A stretch of DNA of 17,427 nucleotides from RZYP01 sp050256135 (GCA_050256135.1 JBFWIF010000046.1:1-17427), one strand, 5' to 3'. Numbered from the stretch's first letter, positions 6,997 to 14,932 are shown. The notes: a model not told the origin generated them from the sequence alone. A program made the numbers and translations.

Positions 6997-8193
6997 TCAA
7001 GCTTCTTTAATTGCTCTTATTTTTGCTATTAATTTCGGCAGGATAACATTTACATCGCCAACAATTCCATACGATGCAACTTTGAAAATGGGTGCGTTAG
7101 GATCCTTGTTGATAGCGATGATAACATCTGAATCATGCATGCCGGCAATATGCTGTACCGCCCCTGAGATACCAAATGCAAAATATATTTTGGGTGTTAC
7201 CGTCTTTCCCGATTGTCCGACTTGCTGCGGATGACTAATCCAACCTTCATCAACAACTGCTCTTGAACCACCTACCGAACCGCCAAGCAAACCAGCTAGT
7301 TCTTCCAGATATTTAAATTTGTCTGCTGCTCCCATGCCACGGCCACCGGAACAAATGATTTCAGCATCTTCTATTTTACAAATACCAGTAGAGCAAACTG
7401 GATCTTTACGAACAAGCTCTGTTTTGGCAGCAATTATATTTTTCACCTTATAATGAATTACTTCTCCCTTACAAGAAGAAGCAACCTTCTTGACTTTAAA
7501 GACTTTAGGGCGAACAGTTCCCATCTGAGGGCGAGTATCCTCGCATAAGATAGTAGCCAAAATATTGCCACCCAACGCAGGCCTAGTCCATTGCACGATA
7601 TTATTTTCACTGATATCTAATGCTGTACAATCAGCACATAAACCTGTCTTTAAACGCGCTGCTACCCGCGGAGCGAAATCACGTCCATCAGCAGTAGCGC
7701 CAACCAATAAGGCACTTGGTTTATATTCTTCTACTAATTCGCAAAATGCGTTGGTATAAAGTTCTGTGTTATAGTCGCCATAAATTTTGTCATTCACGAC
7801 ATAAACAACATCCGCACCTGCTGCAAATAATTCTCCTGTCGCTTTCAATTCCTCATCACAAATAACCACGGCGCAGCATCTCTGCCCGCTTTTTGCAGCA
7901 AGTTCGCTAGCCTTTCCAAGCAATTCATAACCGACACGACAGGGTTCTCCTGATTCTAATTCGATATAAACCCAGAGATCTTTATATGAAGATGTATCTT
8001 TCGCTTCTATTTTAGTAATTGTTCCCCGTGAAATGGCTTCTACCGGACACCCACTAACACATGCGCCGCAGCTTATACACTTATCCTGATCTATAGCTGC
8101 CTTTCCTTCAACCATGCTGATTGCTCCAACCGGACATGTAGAGACACAGGCTTCACATGCAATACATTTTTCTCCATCTACAATAATTGACAT
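6997..8193 (-). CDS. etfA: Electron-transfer flavoprotein alpha subunit with N-terminal two-[4Fe-4S] ferredoxin domain
   Basis: EtfA carries FAD and shuttles electrons to the acyl-CoA dehydrogenase. This 398-residue form is longer than a plain EtfA because residues 1-60 are a bacterial-type ferredoxin with two CX2CX2CX3C motifs: C10/C13/C16/C20 and C39/C42/C45/C49, each followed by Pro. The C-terminal FAD domain has SGGRGMG (282-288), GQSGKTVTPKIYFAFGIS (326-343) and a normal end. Fused ferredoxin domains are known in CarE of the caffeyl-CoA reductase complex of Acetobacterium and in some lactate-dehydrogenase Etf proteins; here this suggests ferredoxin-linked electron bifurcation. A GTG three codons upstream is part of the Shine-Dalgarno GAGGTGG (8199-8205), which overlaps the etfB stop, so the ATG at 8193 is chosen. 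It is 10 bp after etfB. Confidence 0.96.
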   Translation of the reverse strand: MSIIVDGEKCIACEACVSTCPVGAISMVEGKAAIDQDKCISCGACVSGCPVEAISRGTITKIEAKDTSSYKDLWVYIELESGEPCRVGYELLGKASELAAKSGQRCCAVVICDEELKATGELFAAGADVVYVVNDKIYGDYNTELYTNAFCELVEEYKPSALLVGATADGRDFAPRVAARLKTGLCADCTALDISENNIVQWTRPALGGNILATILCEDTRPQMGTVRPKVFKVKKVASSCKGEVIHYKVKNIIAAKTELVRKDPVCSTGICKIEDAEIICSGGRGMGAADKFKYLEELAGLLGGSVGGSRAVVDEGWISHPQQVGQSGKTVTPKIYFAFGISGAVQHIAGMHDSDVIIAINKDPNAPIFKVASYGIVGDVNVILPKLIAKIRAIKEA

Positions 8194-8203
8194 TATTTCC
8201 ACC

Positions 8204-8998
8204 TCAGCGCATAATTATTTTTGCTTCAAACAATTTTTCGACTAAAAGATCTACAGCAGCCTGCGGATCTTCCTCATGAATAATCTCGTTTTGAATTTCA
8301 TGCACTGGCGGAGTAAATATTTTAAGCACTTTTGTTGGGGAACCGTTCAGACCTACTAACTTTTCATCAATAGCAATATCTGACGCCGACCAAACAGGCG
8401 TTACATATTTTTTTGCTCTCATTTTCCCTTTTATACTAGGAAACCGTGGTTCCTTTTCAGAACGAGTTACGGTAATCAAGGCAGGCATTTCCACGGAAAC
8501 AGTTTGACTACTGTTTTCATTGTCCCTATCCACTAGAAGCTTGTTGCCTTCCTTCGTAATTTTCAAAGCTCCTGTTACTTGCGGAATATTAAGATGTTCT
8601 GCCATTTCAGGTCCAACCTGAGCTGTGTCACCGTCAATAGCCTGTTTGCCGCAAAGAACCAAGTCAACGTTACCAATGTGTTTAATGGCAGCCGCTAAGG
8701 CAAAGCTGGTAGCTAGAGTATCCGAACCTGCCAAAGCTCTGTCGCTTATAAGAGCAGCATCATCAGCACCCATAGACAGTGCTTCCTTCAAAATTTCATC
8801 AGCTTGTGGCAAACCCATAGTAATAACTATAACTTCCCCACCATTAGCTTCCTTAAGCAAAAGTGCCTCTTCCAAAGCCTGTTTGTCAAATGGATTCATA
8901 ATGCTCGGGACTCCGGCACGTATCAGTGTTCCAGTAACCGGATCTATTTTAACTAACGATGTATCTGGAACCTGTTTTACACATACTACTATCTTCAT
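8204..8998 (-). CDS. etfB: Electron-transfer flavoprotein beta subunit
   Basis: The small Etf subunit, 264 residues, partner of the EtfA encoded just downstream. It opens with the typical MKIVVCVKQVPDT and has the nucleotide-binding stretch CGKQAIDGDTAQVGPEMAEH (116-135) and SIKGKMRAKK. It closely resembles the beta subunit of the bifurcating Etf of Acidaminococcus fermentans as I remember that sequence, where this subunit holds the bifurcating FAD and binds NADH. Bifurcation is therefore a reasonable inference, not proven by motif. The Shine-Dalgarno GGGAGG is 11 nt before the ATG, rather far. It is 29 bp after the acyl-CoA dehydrogenase. Confidence 0.96.
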   Translation of the reverse strand: MKIVVCVKQVPDTSLVKIDPVTGTLIRAGVPSIMNPFDKQALEEALLLKEANGGEVIVITMGLPQADEILKEALSMGADDAALISDRALAGSDTLATSFALAAAIKHIGNVDLVLCGKQAIDGDTAQVGPEMAEHLNIPQVTGALKITKEGNKLLVDRDNENSSQTVSVEMPALITVTRSEKEPRFPSIKGKMRAKKYVTPVWSASDIAIDEKLVGLNGSPTKVLKIFTPPVHEIQNEIIHEEDPQAAVDLLVEKLFEAKIIMR

Positions 8999-9027
8999 AT
9001 CTTAATTGGCCTCCCAGATTTTGTTTA

Positions 9028-10164
9028 TTAGCGGAGAATTGCGCCTGCAATTACCATGCGCTGTGCTTCATTCGTGCCTTCATATATCTGCGTGATTTTG
9101 GCATTCCTGAACAAACGAGCTACCGGGTATTCCTCACTGTATCCATACCCTCCATATATTTGAATAGCTTCTGTGGTAACCTCCATCGCAACATCGCTGG
9201 CAAACATTTTTGCCATGGCAGCTTCCTTGGAGTACGGTTTTCCTTCTTGTTTACAAGTTGCCGCTTTATATACAAGCATTCTGGCTGCTTCAATTTTTGT
9301 CGCCATGTCTGCAATCTTGAAACTAATAGCCTGATTTTTGCAGATTGGTTTCCCAAACTGCACTCTTTCCTTGGAATATTTAACAGCATGATCCAGTGCT
9401 GCCTGTGCGATGCCCAGAGCCTGCGCCGCAACACCGATGCGTCCGCCGTCAAGCGTCTGCATCGCTATTTTGAAGCCCTCTCCTTCTTTTCCCAGTCTGT
9501 TTTCTACCGGCACCTTCACGTCTTGGAAAATAAGCTCTGTCGTTATTGAAGTGTGAATACCAAGTTTATGCTCCTTCTTACCGAAGCTGAATCCTTGCAT
9601 GCCCTTCTCAACTATAAAAGCCGTAATTCCCCTGGTTCCCTTCTCCTTATCAGTCATGGCGAAAACAACATAAATTTCGGCCTCGCTGCCATTGGTAATG
9701 AATATTTTGGAACCATTCAACACATAGTGATCATCTTCCAAAACAGCTACGGTCTGTTGGCCTGCCGCGTCTGTACCAGCTCCCGGTTCGGTCAAACCGA
9801 AAGCACCCAGACTTTCCCCAGCCGCAAGCTGCGTCAAGTACTTTTCTTTTTGTTCTTCACTGCCAAATTCATAAATCGGATTCGCACATAAAGAAACATT
9901 CGCCGACAGCGTGATGCCTATACCGTCATCAACTTTTGACAATTCCTCAACAGCAAGAATGTAGCTTAGATAATCCATATTGGTACCACAATACTCTTCC
10001 GGGAAATATAGTCCGGTCAGGCCTATCTGTCCTAGTTCATCTACTATCTTGCGGTCAAAGATGTGTTTATCATCACGTTCCAGTACGGTCGGCGCTATTC
10101 TTTCTTCTGCAAATTCCCGTACCATTTTTTGAATCATTTCCTGGTCTTCTGTTAAATTAAACAC
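9028..10164 (-). CDS. bcd: Butyryl-CoA dehydrogenase-type acyl-CoA dehydrogenase
   Basis: A flavoprotein that reduces crotonyl-CoA to butyryl-CoA, or oxidises short acyl-CoA, with EtfAB. It has 378 residues. Visible motifs are AFGLTEPGAGTDA (121-133), FITNGSEAEIY (155-165), the GGR region at 240-242, QIYGGYGY (335-342) and catalytic E362 in QIYEGTNEAQR. The start codon is GTG, 6 nt after AGGGAGGG; no better ATG is present. It is the first gene of the bcd-etfB-etfA-hbd1-ech1-thl1 series and is separated from thl2 by an intrinsic terminator, so it should have its own promoter in the 150-bp spacer. I could not choose a convincing one. Family and context favour C4 activity, but chain length is not readable. 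Confidence 0.93.
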   Translation of the reverse strand: MFNLTEDQEMIQKMVREFAEERIAPTVLERDDKHIFDRKIVDELGQIGLTGLYFPEEYCGTNMDYLSYILAVEELSKVDDGIGITLSANVSLCANPIYEFGSEEQKEKYLTQLAAGESLGAFGLTEPGAGTDAAGQQTVAVLEDDHYVLNGSKIFITNGSEAEIYVVFAMTDKEKGTRGITAFIVEKGMQGFSFGKKEHKLGIHTSITTELIFQDVKVPVENRLGKEGEGFKIAMQTLDGGRIGVAAQALGIAQAALDHAVKYSKERVQFGKPICKNQAISFKIADMATKIEAARMLVYKAATCKQEGKPYSKEAAMAKMFASDVAMEVTTEAIQIYGGYGYSEEYPVARLFRNAKITQIYEGTNEAQRMVIAGAILR

Positions 10165-10278
10165 GCTAGGCCCTCCCTTAATAGTCTTAATATTTTTAAA
10201 CTAAAAACTAATACCCATTAAATTTAAAATTTCATCGCTTAGTAGTGAAAAACAGTTAAAACAACCTGTAATTTCCCT

Positions 10279-10314
10279 AAAAAAATAGGCGTCCAAAATT
10301 AAGACGCCCATTTT
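10279..10314 (-). terminator. Intrinsic terminator directly after thl2
   Basis: On the minus strand, AAAAATGGGCGTC pairs with GACGCCTATTTTT: a 13-bp stem with one G-U pair, a 9-nt loop and a T-run of about 7. It starts at the base after the thl2 stop codon. The A-tract on the other side could give partial function in the opposite direction. It separates the set-2 genes from bcd. Confidence 0.9.
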
Positions 10315-11508
10315 TCAGACTAGTTCGAAGGCCATTGCCATTCCCAAACCGCCAGCGATGCAGATACTGGCTAAGCCAAACTGCTCATTTCTTTTGTGCA
10401 TCTCATAAATCAAAGTTGTTGAAATCCTGGCACCTGAACAACCCAACGGATGACCCAATGCGATTGCTCCGCCATTAACATTTAATTTTTCTGGATCCAT
10501 CTTAAGTTCTCTCGCACAGGCAACAGATTGTGCCGCAAAAGCTTCATTAATTTCATAAAGGCCGAAGTCGTTAATGCTCATTTTAATTTGCGGCAATAGT
10601 TTCTTAACAGCAGCAATTGGTCCTATACCCATGATTCTTGGATCAACACCGGCTGCTGCCGCACCAATGATTCTTGCCATAGGCTTAAGCCCAAGTTCTT
10701 TAGCTTTTGTTGCGGACATCAAAATCAGTGCGCAAGCCCCATCATTGCGTCCTGATGCATTGCCAGCCGTTACAGTTCCTCCTGCAAAAATAGGTTTAAG
10801 TTTACCCAGCTTTTCAATATTGGTATCTCTTTTTGGATATTCATCAACAGCAAATACAATCGGATCCTTCTTGCGCTGTGGAATAACAACCGGTACAATT
10901 TCATCCGCAAATTTGCCGCCGTCAATAGCCGCCACTGCTTTCCTTTGGCTTGCTAAAGCAAAGATATCTTGATCTTCTCTCGAAACATCATATTGTTTAG
11001 CAACATTGTCAGCAGTTTGAATCATGTTAAAGACACCATAAATATCATTTGGTTGTGATTTTGGCTGACTCTCGATATTAGGATCAATAAAAGTTGTATT
11101 ACCATTACCAACTCCAAATCGTGCATTTCTTATATAAAATGGCGCTGTACTCATACTTTCTACGCCACCAGCTAAAACAACGTCGGAATAACCTGTTTGA
11201 ATTTGCTGCATGGCATTAGTTATGGATTGCATGCCAGAAGCGCACTGCCTATGCACGCTGTAAGCCGGAACTCCTTCTGGTATAGCAGACATCAATGCCG
11301 ATACGCGGGCAATATTAGGAGCGTCAGTACTCTGCTTTGCTTGTCCGGCAATTACTTCGTCTATAAGTGCTGTATCTAAACCTGCTTGCTTAATTGCACC
11401 TTGAAAAACTGTCGCCAGTAATATTTCTGGCTGAACATTTTTTAGAGTTCCTCCTATACTGCCGATTGGTGTTCTTACAGCTGAAACAATAACTACATCT
11501 TCCATCAT
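10315..11508 (-). CDS. Acetyl-CoA C-acyltransferase (thiolase 2)
   Basis: A second thiolase of 397 residues with the full two-domain fold. Nucleophile Cys89 is in VHRQCASGMQ, His353 in GHPLGCSGAR, Cys383 in CIAGGLG, and NEAF is at 321-324. Two motifs differ from thiolase 1: CASG instead of CGSG around the nucleophile, and C-x-A instead of the usual C-x-G at the C-terminal cysteine. A loop around residues 130-160 (VGNGNTTF...NDIYG) is also distinct. It may act on a longer or substituted 3-oxoacyl-CoA, in the degradative direction, but this is inference. The first of two adjacent ATGs is taken, 8 nt after AAGGAG. Upstream lies a 314-bp spacer, so it may be transcribed separately from ech2. Confidence 0.93.
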   Translation of the reverse strand: MMEDVVIVSAVRTPIGSIGGTLKNVQPEILLATVFQGAIKQAGLDTALIDEVIAGQAKQSTDAPNIARVSALMSAIPEGVPAYSVHRQCASGMQSITNAMQQIQTGYSDVVLAGGVESMSTAPFYIRNARFGVGNGNTTFIDPNIESQPKSQPNDIYGVFNMIQTADNVAKQYDVSREDQDIFALASQRKAVAAIDGGKFADEIVPVVIPQRKKDPIVFAVDEYPKRDTNIEKLGKLKPIFAGGTVTAGNASGRNDGACALILMSATKAKELGLKPMARIIGAAAAGVDPRIMGIGPIAAVKKLLPQIKMSINDFGLYEINEAFAAQSVACARELKMDPEKLNVNGGAIALGHPLGCSGARISTTLIYEMHKRNEQFGLASICIAGGLGMAMAFELV

Positions 11509-11553
11509 GTTCTGGTCTCCTTTTTCAAATAGTTTTTACTATGTATTACTTTA

Positions 11554-11582
11554 TTGACAATATGCAGCAAAGATTTTATACC
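11554..11582 (+). promoter_or_regulatory. Promoter-like element on the plus strand, against the flanking genes
   Basis: A perfect -35 TTGACA (11554-11559), a 17-nt spacer and TATACC (11577-11582). Transcription would run from about 11589 into the ech2 antisense strand. No plus-strand gene with a good ribosome site follows. It is a close consensus match, but a single match in A/T-rich DNA can be chance. Confidence 0.35.
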
Positions 11583-11742
11583 TTCATTTGCATATCCTAA
11601 TACCAGTTCACAGATTATATTATCTTTTCACTGTTTACTTTCTGATTGGCTATTTTCTACTTCTGCACTAATATAGAATCATTAACAAAAACTAGCAAAA
11701 TTAGGATTTAGCTATTATTAAACCTAAATATCAATATTTTGA

Positions 11743-11790
11743 AGAAGGATCATGCTCCCAATTTTCTTAATCTCGAAGAATGACCCTTCT
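11743..11790. repeat. Imperfect inverted repeat after ech2
   Basis: Arms AGAAGGATCAT (11743-11753) and ATGACCCTTCT (11780-11790) are complementary apart from one position, which becomes a G-U pair in minus-strand RNA. The spacer is 26 nt. It lies about 30 nt after the ech2 stop codon and could be a 3'-end stem or processing site. Confidence 0.5.
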
Positions 11791-11822
11791 CACATCAAGC
11801 CTTTTTTCTTCAATAACAAGTG

Positions 11823-12599
11823 TTACTTATTTTTAAAACTTGGTTTTCTTTTATCAAGGAAAGCACAAATGCCCTCCAAATGGTCCTCTGTACCAAAAAC
11901 AAAGCTCTGTCCCAGTTTTTCGATCATTAATCCCGTTGATAAATCAGTCTCTGCACCTTGATTGATAACTTGCTTGGCTACTTGCAACGTAATTTGACTC
12001 TTCGCCGCTATTTCACCTGCCATCGACCAAGCTGCTTGCATCAGGTCCTCTTGCTCAACGACTAAATTTACCAGACCAATTTTTTCTGCCTCTTCTGCTG
12101 AGATGATTTTGCCAGTGAAAATCATTTCCTTAGCTTTAGCCGTTCCAACTAAGCGCGTCAATCTCTGCGTACCGCCAGCTCCAGGAAGAATTCCAACATT
12201 AATTTCTGTCTGACCCAACTTAGCTTTTTTACCGGCAATCCTGATGTCGCATGCCATCGCAAGTTCAAGCCCTCCACCTAAAGCAAATCCGTTAATAATC
12301 GCAATTGTTGGCTTGCTGACTTGTTCAATCGAAGTTACTATTCGAGGACTTTCACCATTAAATGTTGTCACAGCTGAACGCACTTTCAAAGAATTAAGGT
12401 CAGCACCGGCAACAAATGCTTTATCGCCAGCTCCCGTCACCATTATCACGTAAACGTCGGGATCTGCATCCAACTCAAGAAAAGTCTTTTGCAATATTCT
12501 CCACGTTTCGTAATCCAAAGCATTCCGCACTTCCGGACGATTAATCGTGATCAGAGCAATATTATCTTTGATATCGACTAAAACTTTATCGTGGTCCAT
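11823..12599 (-). CDS. Enoyl-CoA hydratase / isomerase family protein (set 2)
   Basis: A crotonase-fold protein of 258 residues. Catalytic glutamates E112 (ALGGGLELAMACD) and E132 (GQTEINVGILPG) are both present, as is the oxyanion-hole region AFVAGADL (61-68), so hydratase activity is expected. The frame opens 7 codons earlier at an ATG without a ribosome site. GGAGGG lies 6 nt before the ATG used here, inside that extension. It lies 42 bp after hbd2 and belongs to the transporter-linked set-2 genes. It is a paralogue of the crotonase encoded at 5250-6035, clearly diverged, so not a recent duplication. The substrate is unknown; a chain length or substituent different from C4 is plausible from context only. 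Confidence 0.91.
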   Translation of the reverse strand: MDHDKVLVDIKDNIALITINRPEVRNALDYETWRILQKTFLELDADPDVYVIMVTGAGDKAFVAGADLNSLKVRSAVTTFNGESPRIVTSIEQVSKPTIAIINGFALGGGLELAMACDIRIAGKKAKLGQTEINVGILPGAGGTQRLTRLVGTAKAKEMIFTGKIISAEEAEKIGLVNLVVEQEDLMQAAWSMAGEIAAKSQITLQVAKQVINQGAETDLSTGLMIEKLGQSFVFGTEDHLEGICAFLDKRKPSFKNK

Positions 12600-12641
12600 C
12601 AACAACCCTCCGATTCCCATAAAACGTTTAATCTCAAAATG

Positions 12642-13514
12642 TTATTTTTCTATTTTCTTGCCATTTTCATCATAATCATAAACACCTTTACCAACTTTGC
12701 GGCCTAATCTTCCGGCTTTTACATACTGCACATGCAACGGACAAGGTTTATATTTGTCACCAAACATTTTTGCAAGATATTCACAACTCTTAAGACGAGT
12801 ATCAAGTCCAACGAAATCAACCATCTCAAATGGTCCCATAGGGTGATTCAGTCCAAGCTTGCAAGCCTTGTCGATATCTTCCGCGGTTCCTAAGCCTTGC
12901 TGCAGCATAATAAAAGCTTCATTGCCAATAACAGCTTGAATTCTGCTGGTTACAAAACCCGGAGATTCCTTGATGGTAACGACTTCTTTTTTCAATGCTT
13001 TGCCCAAGTCGAAGGAAAGTTTTGTTGTTTCAGCCGAAGTTTCCAATCCGTTTACCATTTCGATAAGTTTCATTTTATGCACAGGATTAAAGAAGTGCAT
13101 ACCAATAAATCTATCTGCTCTGTCAGTTGCCGAAGCTATTTCAGTAATACTTAAAGAAGTAGTATTGCTGGCAAAAATTACATGCGGCGCACACAGTTTA
13201 TCAAGAGTTGCAAAGATTTGCTGTTTAAGTTCCAACATTTCCGGTGCAGCTTCTATAACATAATCAGCGCTCACAAGATCTTCCAGTTTGGTCGTTGTAC
13301 TCAAATTTGCCATAGCCATTTCTTTTTCTTCCAAAGTGGTTTTGCCACGGGCAATTCCCTTATCAAGTTCAGAAACAATATTGTTCATGGCTTTTGCTAA
13401 AGGTTCTTCAGCAATATCCTGCATAATAACTTTAAATCCATTCTGCGCTGCTACTTGGGCGATACCCCTGCCCATCAAACCGGAACCAATTACACCAACT
13501 GTTTTAATTTCCAT
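12642..13514 (-). CDS. 3-hydroxyacyl-CoA dehydrogenase (set 2)
   Basis: A 290-residue HCDH-family enzyme that oxidises or reduces a 3-hydroxyacyl-CoA/3-oxoacyl-CoA pair with NAD(P). The Rossmann motif VIGSGLMGRG is at 8-17, and His140 (MHFFNP) and Glu152 are in place. The usual active-site Ser and Asn are replaced by Thr119 (SNTTS) and Ser190 (PGFVTSR). The PGFVTSR form is, from memory, typical of a Bacilli/Clostridia subfamily and so is probably functional. The C-terminal domain has NHPMGPFEMVDFVG and GKGVYDY. The start has GGAGA 9 nt upstream. It is 137 bp after the transporter, with an inverted repeat in between, and 42 bp before ech2. Confidence 0.93.
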   Translation of the reverse strand: MEIKTVGVIGSGLMGRGIAQVAAQNGFKVIMQDIAEEPLAKAMNNIVSELDKGIARGKTTLEEKEMAMANLSTTTKLEDLVSADYVIEAAPEMLELKQQIFATLDKLCAPHVIFASNTTSLSITEIASATDRADRFIGMHFFNPVHKMKLIEMVNGLETSAETTKLSFDLGKALKKEVVTIKESPGFVTSRIQAVIGNEAFIMLQQGLGTAEDIDKACKLGLNHPMGPFEMVDFVGLDTRLKSCEYLAKMFGDKYKPCPLHVQYVKAGRLGRKVGKGVYDYDENGKKIEK

Positions 13515-13567
13515 ACTGAATCGTCTCCATTCATTCTATTTTAGAAAAATTTCACTTTAATAATGGC

Positions 13568-13618
13568 CGCTGCAGAAACTCTCTAAATCTATACCACTTC
13601 AATAAGATTTCTGCAGCG
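13568..13618. repeat. Inverted repeat with 11-bp arms between transporter and hbd2
   Basis: Arms CGCTGCAGAAA (13568-13578) and TTTCTGCAGCG (13608-13618) are perfect reverse complements with a 29-nt spacer. Each arm contains the palindrome CTGCAG; the two are about 41 bp apart, close to four helical turns. In minus-strand RNA a smaller AAATCT/AGATTT hairpin can form inside the spacer. No U-tract follows. A regulator pair-site, an attenuating stem or an RNA-processing stem are all possible. Confidence 0.7.
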
Positions 13619-13651
13619 AATTAATGATACAAACAGAAACTTAAATAACTA

Positions 13652-14932
13652 TTAAAGACCGTACATCATTGGTGTTAAGATACAAGCAACGATAGTTAGT
13701 ATTATAGTTATCGGCAAACCAACTTTCACATAATCCATCCAACGATAACCAGCAACAAGAGTCTGGGTCAAAGCTGGTGTGCCAATAGGAGTAGCTAACG
13801 CTGTGCTGGAACCAATTATGACACCAAGAACATAGGTCGTTGGTGATACATGCAATGCAAATGCCAACGGGATAAAGATTGGTGCGAGCATTGCAACCAA
13901 AGCAGTATTTGACATAAAATTTGTCAAAACAGTTGACAATACAATACCGACGACAAGCAAAACAACAGCTGATGCCGCAGGCCCGCCTGCCAATTCTAAT
14001 ATTTTATTGGCAATAATGCGTCCGCCGCCGCTGACATCAAGACCCTTTGCAAAGCCTTGTGCCGCACTAAGAATTATCAGTGTATTCCAGTCCAAATCGC
14101 GCATTGATTTTTTAAAATCGATGCAGCCTGATGCCAATAGAATAGTCGCTCCTACCAGGGCAATAATACCTACATTCCATATCTTGAAAATGAAACCAAG
14201 AACACAGAGGATCATAACCGAGGTGGAAAGCACCATTTGCCAGGTAATCTTTACGTCTTCCTCTACTTCATCAGCTCCAAGATCGGCCGTCGGTGCTTCC
14301 GAATAATCAAACACCTTTTTTTGGATAGAATAACCGATCGTACCAAAATATAGCATCAAAATAATACACATTGGTCCAACTACATAGGCAAGATCGAAAA
14401 AGCCCATCGGTGTTGCACCGGCAGTTTTCAATAAAATGCCTTGACCAATCAATTGGGCTGTAGAACCAACCAAGGTACCGCAGCCGCCCATGGCTGCACC
14501 CATACCTACAGCCATAATCAAACTTTTTTCATTAATCGTTCCCTTTGAACGCATTGCCACTGCACTAATAACAGGGATGAACAGTGCTACAGTAGCTGAA
14601 TTGCTGAAAAATGCCGACAAGAAAGCGGATAAACCTACAAGCAGCATCAGAAAAGCTCTTTCATTTTGCGCAATTTTGCTTTTAAGCAGCTTAGCGCCAA
14701 GCACCTTAGCTGCTCCTGTTTCGAACAAAGCGTTGCCGCATATAAGCATACCGGCAACCATCATAGTTACGGTGCTGGCAAAACCAGCGGAAACATCCTT
14801 ATATTGGATAATTCCGAACAGAGCCATAGCCAAAGCAGATATCATAGCTGTAACAGCCAGAGGAATTTTTTCCACCGCGAAGGATATAATAGTCAAAGCG
14901 ATAATAATAATTGCAATTGTACTGTTTTCCAT
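13652..14932 (-). CDS. SLC13/DASS-type anion (carboxylate) transporter
   Basis: A 426-residue integral membrane protein with about 11-12 hydrophobic segments spread over its whole length and no signal peptide. Two related halves each carry a re-entrant loop motif: FFSNSATVALFIP near residue 109 and NFMSNTALVAMLAPIFIP near residue 345, the SNT-type sites that bind Na+ and the carboxylate in this superfamily. ATPIGTPALTQT follows near the C-terminus. A charged cytoplasmic loop lies around residues 205-230. Substrates in the family include di- and tricarboxylates and sulfate; the neighbouring beta-oxidation genes favour an organic acid. AAGGAGG lies 11 nt before the ATG, a long spacing. The gene is divergent from a LysR regulator, which probably controls it. 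Confidence 0.88.
   Translation of the reverse strand: MENSTIAIIIIALTIISFAVEKIPLAVTAMISALAMALFGIIQYKDVSAGFASTVTMMVAGMLICGNALFETGAAKVLGAKLLKSKIAQNERAFLMLLVGLSAFLSAFFSNSATVALFIPVISAVAMRSKGTINEKSLIMAVGMGAAMGGCGTLVGSTAQLIGQGILLKTAGATPMGFFDLAYVVGPMCIILMLYFGTIGYSIQKKVFDYSEAPTADLGADEVEEDVKITWQMVLSTSVMILCVLGFIFKIWNVGIIALVGATILLASGCIDFKKSMRDLDWNTLIILSAAQGFAKGLDVSGGGRIIANKILELAGGPAASAVVLLVVGIVLSTVLTNFMSNTALVAMLAPIFIPLAFALHVSPTTYVLGVIIGSSTALATPIGTPALTQTLVAGYRWMDYVKVGLPITIILTIVACILTPMMYGL

Larger units (their letters stand above)
11509..11822. other. 314-bp A/T-rich spacer between ech2 and thl2
   Basis: No gene is supported. It holds a promoter-like element on the plus strand (11554-11582), pointing against the flanking genes, and an imperfect inverted repeat with 11-bp arms at 11743-11753 and 11780-11790 (one G-U, 26-nt spacer) shortly after the ech2 stop. 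The repeat has no clear U-tract, so I do not call it a terminator. The minus-strand promoter for thl2 could not be assigned; TTGTCA or TTGCTG elements occur with weak -10 matches. Confidence 0.55.

Noticed and set aside
8959..9549. 196-residue open frame on the plus strand
   Set aside because: Antisense to the acyl-CoA dehydrogenase, whose catalytic motifs are all intact.
11752..11961. 69-residue plus-strand ORF after the antisense promoter candidate
   Set aside because: AGAAGG lies only 3 nt before its ATG and two thirds of the frame is antisense to ech2. Not convincing as a gene.
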